Source: an uncultured Fidelibacterota bacterium (GTDB lineage Bacteria; Fidelibacterota; Marinisomatia; Marinisomatales; UBA1611). Taken from it: a stretch of DNA of 64,000 nt. Within the stretch, counting starts at the first letter, position 1, and each line of letters starts with the position of its first letter. The notes below the pieces were generated by a model. That model saw only the letters and a program-made list of their open reading frames with translations. It ran no database searches and was not told the origin of the DNA. The position numbers were made by a program, and so were the translations under genes. Shown here piece by piece: positions 48,401 to 55,647 of the stretch. The stretch lies in contig CAJWLO010000008.1 in the NCBI GenBank assembly GCA_913043235.1, positions 1-64,000 on the forward strand, written 5' to 3'.

Positions 48401-48555
48401 ACATTCGCACCAGCAAGAGGCTCTCCTGTGCTTGCGTCCGTTACCTTTCCAGCAATCTTACCGGTGGTACCAGCAAACAGTACTCCCATAAAAAGTGCGG
48501 AGATGATAATTAGTGATTGAAAATAGCGGCCGATCTGGTGATGACTTAATTGCAT
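45466..48555 (-). CDS. TonB-dependent receptor with carboxypeptidase-like N-domain
   Basis: 1029 residues. Signal peptide ends near LFAG. Residues about 31-118 form a CarboxypepD_reg-like beta-sandwich (GKIAGKVTDASTGEPLAGAN, GYEKKVSSNVRVSIDQTTAV). The plug domain follows (SMEEIEVLTGGYNAEYGNAM, GVVNIVSKEASSG), then a 22-strand barrel ending MMYLSLSVDF. It imports ligands, probably oligosaccharides, across the outer membrane with TonB-ExbBD energy. No SusD gene follows. AAGGAGG precedes ATG 48555 and a perfect LacI-type palindrome lies 131 bp upstream, tying it to the regulator at 19993. Confidence 0.92.
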   Translation of the reverse strand: MQLSHHQIGRYFQSLIIISALFMGVLFAGTTGKIAGKVTDASTGEPLAGANVMIPGTVFGASTDEVGDYFIINISPGNYEVSAGYIGYEKKVSSNVRVSIDQTTAVDFGLNASVIEGAAVDVIAERAIIEQDITGSKSVLTSDFLDNMAVVDLEDALSQQTGFVDMGETQYIRGGLANEVSYMVDGISMVSGILGDSWSRLNTSSMEEIEVLTGGYNAEYGNAMSGVVNIVSKEASSGTGVHGSVMVRTRPAGKYHWGMNMYDDRLWYRTNYDLAHWQNELTDETKVAGFKSYLALWYPNEWNENSADPTAQQLLDLYTKQITPDPVLADYTKRAENELEATIYGSAGSKLNYLLSVRGKNGVNIFPQGGEYNPERNIQAKINYYLTDNQKVTLNVMSGGYTAYTYTESNWNNRESSKEAAWQPNADIRNPYVGMALAPWGGYWHKGPQTKDITMWGLTYQNTLSPKTFFTVKVNGLSDNMKEEQDYSKFKTTEQQMAWGGSQFDLAANFRIEARQIQVNNYTESSQTNFKLDLTSQVTKTHQVKTGAEFSMSAVDYQHYYMEFAAGDVWHLDNVYDSKPSEFNMYLQDKMEFEGMIVNVGVRVDGFNANHNYPANIFDPVGFQEWNGGVDGKPSNTAPIWQSYLTKRDWFAVLPGVTPADYKSVFDGVRNDDMPVASEWKTVISPRLGISFPITAKSKLRFNYGHFYQRPNWSKILGFPTSWYDSDPYGSVRMDQWQGWYGQPGVTYEKTIQYEVGFDVNFADVWRVSSAFYYKDGSQLNRFNHTSSYNRGGGGVNAIGWGVASFRDNYSRSRNIAGDGHDNIFYTNNGYKDSRGIELTVDKLYRSNWSASFTYNYSLTSGGLAGYAWYYEDATRPHQPHSYDELKATWLSNSIFKTNVNYVTPKSLGSVNFGLYNEYFSGAEYTYYADDFTGLRTPNNKRWFPHRRTDLKISKAFDLGVARPALALEVINLFNDYDMIIPSGDNLKQWEEDGIKPKVGKSGETDIWGFYNSISNPMRMMYLSLSVDF

Positions 48556-48685
48556 AGTCTACCTCCTTAGATTAGGTTTACTTCATTTGGGCAGGAATTT
48601 GAGTCCAGCCCAGTTATTTTTGCTCCACATAAAATATTGGAAATTTTATCAAGACAAACAGATGTAATCTTTTCGAATCATTACA

Positions 48686-48703
48686 TGAACAATCGATTGT
48701 TCA
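48686..48703. promoter_or_regulatory. Perfect 18-bp LacI-type operator upstream of TonB operon
   Basis: TGAACAATCGATTGTTCA is a perfect palindrome with central CG. It shares the ACAAW-CG-WTTGT core with sites at 18283 and 19726. The 302-bp region 48556-48857 also holds ATGTAAT (48662-48668) and ATTACAT (48680-48686), a second dyad abutting the operator on its TonB side; nothing else is recognised apart from weak hairpins. Confidence 0.7.
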
Positions 48704-48834
48704 ACTACATTACGATGCGATTAATTACTTAATTAAAATGTATATAATATATCTATCGGAGGCAAGATTATTTTAAAAAAATCTTGTCCCAATAAATTGG
48801 AATCTCCTAACCACCAAATTGTAAAATAATTCCC

Positions 48835-48859
48835 AAAGCTGATATTTAATTTCGGCTTT
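48835..48859 (-). terminator. Weak hairpin at end of propeller lipoprotein gene
   Basis: AAAGCTGA (48835-48842) and TTCGGCTTT (48851-48859) can form an 8-bp stem with one G-T pair, overlapping the stop codon. On the minus strand only a broken T-rich run follows, so termination is uncertain. Confidence 0.3.
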
Positions 48860-50024
48860 AATCACCAGAGTATGTTTCGCCTTCACTGTCCGTTAGAATA
48901 AGCCATACCTGTGAATCGGGTTCTCCATTAAATACAATCTCCCTCCATCCGGTCAAAGCATAGCCGCCATCAGATGTCTGCTGCACAGTTCTTCCCCAGT
49001 CAAGTCCAAGTCCCCCAAACGTTTTTTCCCATAATTTAATACCCACACTATCAGTCTTAACTAACCAAGCGTCACCATAGTCAGGCAAAACCTGAGAAAA
49101 ATTAATACCGGTTATAATATAACCATTATCAGATGTTTGCTGAACAAACGATCCTTCATCTAAAGAACTTCCGCCATAAAGGCGAGTCCAGAGACTGTCA
49201 CCAGAAGCATCAGTCTTTATCAGCCAGAGATCATTTACTCCATTGCCATAAGAACTGGTTTGACCAGTTACAATATAGCCTAAATCTGAAGTTTGTATGG
49301 AATGGGCACCCACATCATCTTGATACCCCCCGTATGTCTTTGTCCATAGGGTATCACCTAATTCATTTATTTTCATTATAATTAGATCTGAATAGCTTTC
49401 ACAATCAATACAACCCGCTATTATAAATCCCCCATCGATAGTTGGCTCAATCGAATAACCTATGTCAATATTCTTAATATTAAAAACTTTTGACCATAGC
49501 TGGGTCCCATAAGAATCAGTTTTAATTATTGATATATCATTATCCATGGTCCCAGTCACGATAAATCCCCCATCAGAAGCAATTTGTACGGCGTTTCCTG
49601 AAATATCTTCGTTGATCCAATCTTCTGAGCCCTGTGTTTGAGTTTTAACAAGAGCTGATCCAACAATAATATAGCCTCCATTATCCAATTCCCTCACACA
49701 CAATCCATAATCTTCGCCTACACCTCCATATATTTCATCCCATTCCGGCTCTCCATTATGATCAGTTTTAATTAACCAAATATCTGAGCCGCTTATGGAA
49801 TAGCTTCTTGTCAAACCTGTAATGATAAACCCTCCATCCTTGGTTTGTTGCCCAAAATAGCCAACATCAATTTGTGAGCCACCATAAGTAATTCCTACCT
49901 GCGCTAAATCATTTATTTCTGGGGTGTTTTCTTGCTCACATGCATTAATAATAAATAAAAATAGCAGAAGCTCTAAAAAATATGGTTTTTTAAAAAGGAT
50001 TGCTGATCTAAGATTTTTTTCCAT
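48858..50024 (-). CDS. Seven-repeat beta-propeller lipoprotein
   Basis: 388 residues from ATG 50024 (MEKNLRS). A lipobox ends in FIINAC. The mature protein is built of seven repeats of about 45-55 residues, each with a core like QQTSDGGYIITG followed by WLIKTDS.G..LW...YGG. The repeat centres read DGGFIITG, NGGYIIVG, DGGFIVTG, DGGFIIAG, DLGYIVTG, DNGYIITG and DGGYALTG, which matches a seven-bladed propeller. Such repeats are common in FCB lipoproteins without assigned function. No close neighbour is functionally informative; it is divided from the TonB gene by the regulatory region. Confidence 0.75.
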   Translation of the reverse strand: MEKNLRSAILFKKPYFLELLLFLFIINACEQENTPEINDLAQVGITYGGSQIDVGYFGQQTKDGGFIITGLTRSYSISGSDIWLIKTDHNGEPEWDEIYGGVGEDYGLCVRELDNGGYIIVGSALVKTQTQGSEDWINEDISGNAVQIASDGGFIVTGTMDNDISIIKTDSYGTQLWSKVFNIKNIDIGYSIEPTIDGGFIIAGCIDCESYSDLIIMKINELGDTLWTKTYGGYQDDVGAHSIQTSDLGYIVTGQTSSYGNGVNDLWLIKTDASGDSLWTRLYGGSSLDEGSFVQQTSDNGYIITGINFSQVLPDYGDAWLVKTDSVGIKLWEKTFGGLGLDWGRTVQQTSDGGYALTGWREIVFNGEPDSQVWLILTDSEGETYSGD

Positions 50025-50299
50025 TAATAATTTGAGATTAATATTGCTGCAATGACACACCTTCTAATAACCATGATGGTAAACTACAATTGATATTATG
50101 CATTAACTAATAAAAGTACTCATCAAATTATTTGCTTATAAGTATGATTAATCAGAGTATTATAATTAAGATTATAAATAATGGCCTAAAATAAAATTGG
50201 AAAAGGAATTTACTTCTACAAAAAATATTGACTACCAAAATAATAATTTTGTTTTACAAAAAGAAACGCCAATTACTCTGATAGAAAATCTTTGATTAT

Positions 50300-50812
50300 C
50301 TATGAGTCAATTATTTCCATATTGCGACGGTAATCCATATTTGGAAGAGAATGACTCTTAACTTCAATCCAAGATGAACCCTTCTGAAGTTTATTATCTA
50401 TTAAATTATCAAATGGCCAAACACCTGTTTCCCATTCGCCTCCACCCCATGTATCTGGAAAGGTAATTAAACCATCATCTTTAATTACTATTCTGTAGGT
50501 GCTATTTTTGTTAAATGAAAGAATTTTTGTCGCGTCATTATGCCTAAAAGAATGTTTCCCTCTAAGACTTCCTAATATTTCTTTCCATATAAGTTTATTA
50601 TCCTCAAATAAACGAAAAACTACAGGATATGGATTACCCAGAGTATTCAGATTGAAGTCAACTTCGTTAAAATAAATCGCACAAATTTCTACAGCATACA
50701 TATTGGAAACGGAAGTGTTTGCTTTTGAGTGGGTATTTGATTTTGAAGGTTCTTTATTTTTTGATGTGCAGGAAAAAAATAACAACAGAAGAACTATAAA
50801 ATAATTTTTCAC
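50300..50812 (-). CDS. Hypothetical lipoprotein
   Basis: 170 residues from GTG 50812, with GGAG 5 bases upstream. The signal ends with a lipobox (LLFFSC). A Ser/Lys/Asn-rich linker follows, then a compact domain with strands such as VEICAIYFNEVDF, PVVFRLFEDNKLIWKEIL and STYRIVIKDDGLITFPDTW. It has a C2- or beta-sandwich-like feel, but I do not recognise the family. It lies 104 bp downstream of the NIPSNAP gene. The gap on its other side (50061-50299) is AT-rich with no recognisable gene. Confidence 0.6.
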   Translation of the reverse strand: MKNYFIVLLLLFFSCTSKNKEPSKSNTHSKANTSVSNMYAVEICAIYFNEVDFNLNTLGNPYPVVFRLFEDNKLIWKEILGSLRGKHSFRHNDATKILSFNKNSTYRIVIKDDGLITFPDTWGGGEWETGVWPFDNLIDNKLQKGSSWIEVKSHSLPNMDYRRNMEIIDS

Positions 50813-50916
50813 ACTATCTCCATTGAAAGAAAATATACTAAAATAATAATCACAGGATCAATACTGTCTGGACTCATAATAAGATCAATAAACTGATTGA
50901 TATCCAATTATATTTT

Positions 50917-51357
50917 TTATTTGATTGGAGAATAATCTGTTGCTTGCATGAACTCAGATTTTATTTTTGATACTAGAGGCCCATTTTTTCTTGATTCTTT
51001 ATAAACCTTTTTCCATTCTGGATCAGCAATAAATGTGGACCAACTCTCTTTCGCTGCAGATCGATCAGAGTGGGCAATAATATAAAAAAGTGTGTTCTCT
51101 TTGTTATCTCCTTCAATAATTGTCCAGTAACCGACTGGATTCATTCCATGCTTTATAAACAGACTATTTGTGTGATTGCGAAATCGATTTTCTAAATCTC
51201 TTAATTTATCTGGATGACTATTATAGGTTCTCATTTCATAGATATAATCTTTATCAGGAATCGGAATCACTTTCATACTTCGGTTTTCCTTTATGCTACT
51301 ATCTTTAGCACATGAAAAAATAATTAAATACAGTAATGATATAACTATTCGATACAT
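50917..51357 (-). CDS. NIPSNAP-family lipoprotein
   Basis: 146 residues with GGAG 7 bases before ATG 51357. Lipobox ends IIFSC. The NIPSNAP signature is clear: YIYEMRTYNSHPDKLRDLEN at the domain start, HGMNPVGYWTI and a D-P-E-W-x-K segment (ADPEWKKVYKESR). NIPSNAP domains are ferredoxin-like alpha/beta barrels found in many bacterial proteins, function mostly unknown. The lipid anchor places it in the envelope. Confidence 0.8.
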   Translation of the reverse strand: MYRIVISLLYLIIFSCAKDSSIKENRSMKVIPIPDKDYIYEMRTYNSHPDKLRDLENRFRNHTNSLFIKHGMNPVGYWTIIEGDNKENTLFYIIAHSDRSAAKESWSTFIADPEWKKVYKESRKNGPLVSKIKSEFMQATDYSPIK

Positions 51358-51476
51358 AAAAAGGCTCCATTTTGGTATTGTAAGATTATTAAGTCAAATA
51401 TACATAACCTCAAGGTAGGTATACAGAATTTCTGTCTTCTTTTTAGTATCGCATATTGTCCTGGCGATCCCAACTG

Positions 51477-52133
51477 TCAAACGGTGGCAAAAATCATCTG
51501 AGAACTAAAATAAAGAGGCGTACCAATGATATGATTCCAAACATCCTTTTTAACAAATCGGTCCCGAGCCACAAACAGGTCGGAAACTAGGAAAAAGCAT
51601 GCCGCAACTGGTATAGATGGGTTGGGCACATGATGGTGCGTGCCAAAAGCAAGGCTCACCATAAACATAATCGCTATCATATAACCTAATACCGGCAGCT
51701 TCATTTCCTTATCTACATGGGGCAGCAGCCAGTAACTGATAACAAGTGCCAATAAAATAACACCTGCACTAGGAAGTAACAACTTACCGGCATAGATGCC
51801 GCGCTGAATAAAGCAACAAGAAAAAGCAATATGAGCCAAGAAGAAACTGACCAGACCATAAAGAAACCACCTTCTTTTATCTGATAGCAGTAAAAAATCA
51901 CCAAACCAGGAGAAGATTAAGGCAGCCATCAAAGCTGGTCCATGAACGCTCTCAAGCACATCCAAGTACAAAGCAAATAAAACAAATACGGTAGACGCAG
52001 CCATTTTTCCACCCCATCTCCCTACCTGACTATTTATTCTATCAGCGGTCAGGAATAGCAGCACACTGATAAGAGCTATGATCAAAAATACTGGCATGAG
52101 AGTATACGTAGATTGGACTGCTTGATTTTCCAT
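51477..52133 (-). CDS. YhhN/TMEM86-family lysoplasmalogenase-like membrane protein
   Basis: 218 residues with about eight helices. The conserved FSWFGDFLLLSDKRRWFLYGL and SVFFLAH-like FFLAHIAFSCCF segments and the final FFLVSDLFVARDRF...PLYFSSQMIFA match the YhhN family, whose animal relatives TMEM86 hydrolyse lysoplasmalogen; the two Asp (GD and SD) are the candidate catalytic residues. It is 31 bp after the YdcF-like gene and probably co-transcribed. The bacterial substrate is unknown. Confidence 0.85.
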   Translation of the reverse strand: MENQAVQSTYTLMPVFLIIALISVLLFLTADRINSQVGRWGGKMAASTVFVLFALYLDVLESVHGPALMAALIFSWFGDFLLLSDKRRWFLYGLVSFFLAHIAFSCCFIQRGIYAGKLLLPSAGVILLALVISYWLLPHVDKEMKLPVLGYMIAIMFMVSLAFGTHHHVPNPSIPVAACFFLVSDLFVARDRFVKKDVWNHIIGTPLYFSSQMIFATV

Positions 52134-52164
52134 TTTCTGTATAATATAAATATTGTTTTAAGTG

Positions 52165-52956
52165 TTAAATATCTCCTCTGATAGAATATCCCAGGTAACC
52201 CACCAGTTCGTATAAACACCCCATGGTAGACTTAAGTCCTGTATGGCTCGGCACATAGTTTTTCAATTTTGCCAACACCAAAGAAGTTTTTACTACAGAA
52301 TACAGATCAGGTGATAATCCCTGTTTCTTAAACAGTGCCTCTGCCCGCCGCATATGTGATTCACTTGTAACCAAGAGTATATCCTGGATTGCATTTTTCT
52401 CTGCATAAGTTTTCAATTGTCTGGCTTCATCAAGCGTTCTCTTCACTCCCTTACCATATATAATGAATTTCTCTTCCGGAACACCGTTTTGAAGTGCAAA
52501 TTTCTTTACAAGTTCACTAGTATTAAAAGACTCATAGCGGCCCTGGATGAGAATCCGTGGGACCCAATTGCCGTATAGGAGCTTTTTCGCACGACCAGAT
52601 TGAATAAAGTTAATTCCGGCATAAATTCTATCAGCGTGACGGTTAAAATGGAAATATTTTTCAGGGTCAAACAATAATTTCCTATAAACCTTTTCCTCAA
52701 TGTACCAGTTATAATCAACCCCTCCAGTAAGAACCACAACCCCATCATATACCTTTTCAGGTTTGAACGTATCCTCTTTATTCCAGGCACTCCAAAATAA
52801 AATCCCAGAAATAGGAATACTAACCAGGTAGAAATACACTGTAAGAATAAGGACCGGTTTCCTTTGATCCTTCAGTTTGATCATAAGCCACAAAAGACCA
52901 CCAAATATGTACAGCATGGGATTAATCAAAAACTTCGCGAATATCTGTATATCAAT
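52165..52956 (-). CDS. YdcF/ElyC/SanA-family (DUF218) membrane protein
   Basis: About 263 residues. Two N-terminal helices are followed by a DUF218 domain: DGVVVLTGGVDYN, DRIYAGINFIQSGRAKKLLYG, GVKRTLDEARQLKTYAEK and LLVTSESHMRRAEALFKKQG with conserved His/Arg. Relatives ElyC and SanA affect envelope precursor handling. The first TTG (52929) would cut into helix 1; the frame stays open upstream to ATT 52956-52954, which has CAGGAG ending 6 bases before it. The extra residues (IDIQIFAKFLINP) fit the FLLNP-type start of the family, so ATT is taken as the start. Confidence 0.82.
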   Translation of the reverse strand: MDIQIFAKFLINPMLYIFGGLLWLMIKLKDQRKPVLILTVYFYLVSIPISGILFWSAWNKEDTFKPEKVYDGVVVLTGGVDYNWYIEEKVYRKLLFDPEKYFHFNRHADRIYAGINFIQSGRAKKLLYGNWVPRILIQGRYESFNTSELVKKFALQNGVPEEKFIIYGKGVKRTLDEARQLKTYAEKNAIQDILLVTSESHMRRAEALFKKQGLSPDLYSVVKTSLVLAKLKNYVPSHTGLKSTMGCLYELVGYLGYSIRGDI

Positions 52957-52968
52957 AACAGTCTCCTG
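52954..52968 (-). promoter_or_regulatory. Shine-Dalgarno site with apparent ATT start codon (second case)
   Basis: CAGGAG (GGAG at 52966-52963), then ACTGTT, then ATT in frame with the YdcF-like protein. Spacing is again exactly 6 bases, as at 1876-1888. Confidence 0.5.
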
Positions 52969-53201
52969 ATATTTAAACCCAAAAGATAATATGGTTGGTT
53001 TTAAATTTTAAGATGAGATTCTTATCGGACACCTAGCTTCAAACATTAAATAATTTTTCACGTTTTTCCATTGTTTCAACAAGATTATATTTTTTCTAAA
53101 GTTGAACAATCTAGATACATGCCTGCAGCTCAAATCTGAATCTACAGGATTTTATTCTCTCTATGTCCTATCCCCGCTTCTACCTACTTATGGGAATGCT
53201 C

Positions 53202-55397
53202 TTATTTAATAAGTAACACTGATTTAGTTTCTTCAAATTTGCTAAAACTATTGCAAACCATTTGGATAAAGTATATACCGCTGGCCTGATTCTTTCCATT
53301 CCATTTAACAGTATACTTTCCAGGTTTCATTTTACCATTAATAAGAGTGGTTATTTCCCTACCGGCTACATCGTAAATCCTTACGTTTACAAAATCAGAC
53401 CGCGGAATAGAGAACTCTATTGTAGTTGTTGGGTTGAAAGGATTTGGATAGGCATTATTTAATTTATATGTCTCAAGCATTCCCTTTGATACAACCGCCA
53501 GCAGAGCTTGCTGATCTACCCAATTCAGTCGGTCTGTGATCCAACCCTTTAAATAGTTTATTTCATTTATATAGGATCCTCCCACATAGGCGTTGGGCCA
53601 AACATATTCGTCTAATACCGGCCAGCGCTGGAAATTTCGAACCTGAGCCGCATCTATTAGGGTGGTAGCTGAATCGATAATATTCATGATATATTCTTCA
53701 GAAAATACAGATTCCCGCAGATCTTGCCAGCGTTGGTTAAAAGTAATCCTGAACGTTTCATCATTCCAAATCCGATACCACCAGAATGGAATTTTGAAAT
53801 AATCATCTCCCAAATTAATATCCATTTGCCAGCCCGCGGGATCCCCCCCATTGTAATAATCAGCGTTGCCAAAAGCTAGATTATAGTCCCAGATGGGACC
53901 CATGCTTAATCTATCATCATCACTATCTTTATCCTTATACATAAAGGCACTGAGGCGGTAGGCATCTACATTCTTAGATAGTTCACTCATTAGAGAAACA
54001 TCAATAAATGACAACATGTCCACCTGGTTATAATACCCGGAAGACATATCGTTATAGGAGGGGCTTGCTATAAGTGTTTCAAAATCGGTGATATAATTAA
54101 TAATATAATTTTTTTGTTCTTCCACAATATCATCTGGTTTTGGATAGTGGTACTGATACCAGACACCGTCATACTCAGACAAAGGAGAATCAGAGCGCCA
54201 ACCATCATTGACATCACCATTCCATTTATCAATTTTCAGAATATAGCCACCTGTCAGATCGTCTCCTGTGGTCTCATCTGGTTCTAATTTGGAAATATCC
54301 ACCCGATTATTATCCCGCTTGATTTTTTCCATAAAAATGTATAAGCCCTTGTAATCCCCATTGATGACCAGTTCACAGAAACGGGTTCTGCTTGAATAGC
54401 GACCCATATTCCGGGCCAGTTCATAAGCCAGAAAATTTCGTACCAGAGATTTATCGCTGTATGGGGCGTGAAGGATCCAATCATTTTCTTCCGGCATCCC
54501 CAAAATCGATACGTTCAGGTTGTCTCCATTTATGTCTTGCGTTTCCAGGGCATATTGTTTTTTTGGAAACATTTGTGATGATGAACCTCGAATCTCAATA
54601 CTAATCTGACCATTATAACCGTTGAAAGGATCATTGATATGATTATTAGTGGATCCATTATCGATAATGCCCATATGGGCATTAATGCGGGGAGAGTCGA
54701 CAATCTCCTGTCCTTCTGTATCCAGGATTACAATAGGAAGATTTGAATCAGTAAAAATTAATGGCTGCTGAAACCAGTCAGGTATGGGTCCATAATAGGA
54801 TGATCCATTTGTAATGCAAAACGACAAAAAGAAATTACTGGACAGATCAGAGGACGAAATACCGACATTATGGACTTGAACAGCCAGTACATTTTCACCT
54901 GTTATTAGTATAGATCCCAGTTGTAGGGAATCTAAAGAATATTCTTGTGGGTAGCCTCCTGAATAAAGTGACGCTTCATGATCCGTGCTCGTGGGTTCAT
55001 TGAAAGGTACAAATGTTCCAGGGTCCCCCAGATTTATTGAACGCCCTATCTCCGTACCATTTAAATAAGCTATGAAACCGTCATCATAATCAGCATGGAG
55101 AACCGAACTAACAAAATTAATGGTATTATCTACAACAAACTTCCTGCGGAAATAAACAGATATTGTTTGATTGATCTCTGTACCATCATCTCCATCACCA
55201 TATCCAAACCCACCAGACCCTGTTAACCAGCCCGAGTCATCATAATCCAGCGTATTCCAGTCCGATGGCAGTTCCGATTCCGGAACCAAATAAGTCCAGT
55301 TATCATTGGCATAAATAGCTGTCTCCCAATGGTCCTGGGTATAGATAACCGTTATTATACATATACATGCCAACAGATTTCGCATGCTATTAAACAT
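53202..55397 (-). CDS. Secreted CotH-kinase family protein with T9SS tail, second copy
   Basis: 731 residues. Signal peptide ends near VIYTQ. Domain order equals the 3130-5409 protein: jelly-roll-like region (GGFGYGDGDDGTE, LAVQVHNVGISSSDLSS), CotH domain (MEKIKRDNNRVDISKL, GGYILKIDKWNGD, GPIWDYNLAFGNADY) and a C-terminal NNAYPNPFNPTTTIEFSIP sorting domain ending SVLLIK. It is clearly a paralogue, by eye around 50% identical. The start is ATG 55397; ATG 55385 is also possible and neither has a clear Shine-Dalgarno sequence. It stands alone between the YdcF region and the divergent NagB-LmbE operon. Confidence 0.85.
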   Translation of the reverse strand: MFNSMRNLLACICIITVIYTQDHWETAIYANDNWTYLVPESELPSDWNTLDYDDSGWLTGSGGFGYGDGDDGTEINQTISVYFRRKFVVDNTINFVSSVLHADYDDGFIAYLNGTEIGRSINLGDPGTFVPFNEPTSTDHEASLYSGGYPQEYSLDSLQLGSILITGENVLAVQVHNVGISSSDLSSNFFLSFCITNGSSYYGPIPDWFQQPLIFTDSNLPIVILDTEGQEIVDSPRINAHMGIIDNGSTNNHINDPFNGYNGQISIEIRGSSSQMFPKKQYALETQDINGDNLNVSILGMPEENDWILHAPYSDKSLVRNFLAYELARNMGRYSSRTRFCELVINGDYKGLYIFMEKIKRDNNRVDISKLEPDETTGDDLTGGYILKIDKWNGDVNDGWRSDSPLSEYDGVWYQYHYPKPDDIVEEQKNYIINYITDFETLIASPSYNDMSSGYYNQVDMLSFIDVSLMSELSKNVDAYRLSAFMYKDKDSDDDRLSMGPIWDYNLAFGNADYYNGGDPAGWQMDINLGDDYFKIPFWWYRIWNDETFRITFNQRWQDLRESVFSEEYIMNIIDSATTLIDAAQVRNFQRWPVLDEYVWPNAYVGGSYINEINYLKGWITDRLNWVDQQALLAVVSKGMLETYKLNNAYPNPFNPTTTIEFSIPRSDFVNVRIYDVAGREITTLINGKMKPGKYTVKWNGKNQASGIYFIQMVCNSFSKFEETKSVLLIK

Positions 55398-55647
55398 TTA
55401 TACAAGAAAACATATAAATACTTTGCCATTAAATTAGATTAATATTGAACTATTATCTTTATAAGATTTTAATATTCTTCTCATCTCATATTCCCCAACA
55501 TCATAAAGTCAATGATCGATTGTAATTCATCTGAGTATTACCATGTTTATAATTACTGCTTATATATTATGACATATATTGAGAATAGTTTTTTATAATT
55601 TCGTAAAAGTAAACAACCTTTTTTAATCTTTTATCTACATTTTAAAA

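Noticed and set aside
48763-48786. CAAGATT...AATCTTG hairpin as a terminator
   Set aside because: No T-run follows the stem on the minus strand, and the loop is long and AT-only.
53103-53111. Operator half-site TGAACAATC upstream of the YdcF-like gene
   Set aside because: No matching second half follows, and a single 9-base match in 64 kb of AT-rich DNA can occur by chance.
55509-55525. LacI-type operator (CAATGATCGATTGTAA) upstream of the NagB-LmbE gene
   Set aside because: Only the right half fits the motif; the left half departs at two core positions.
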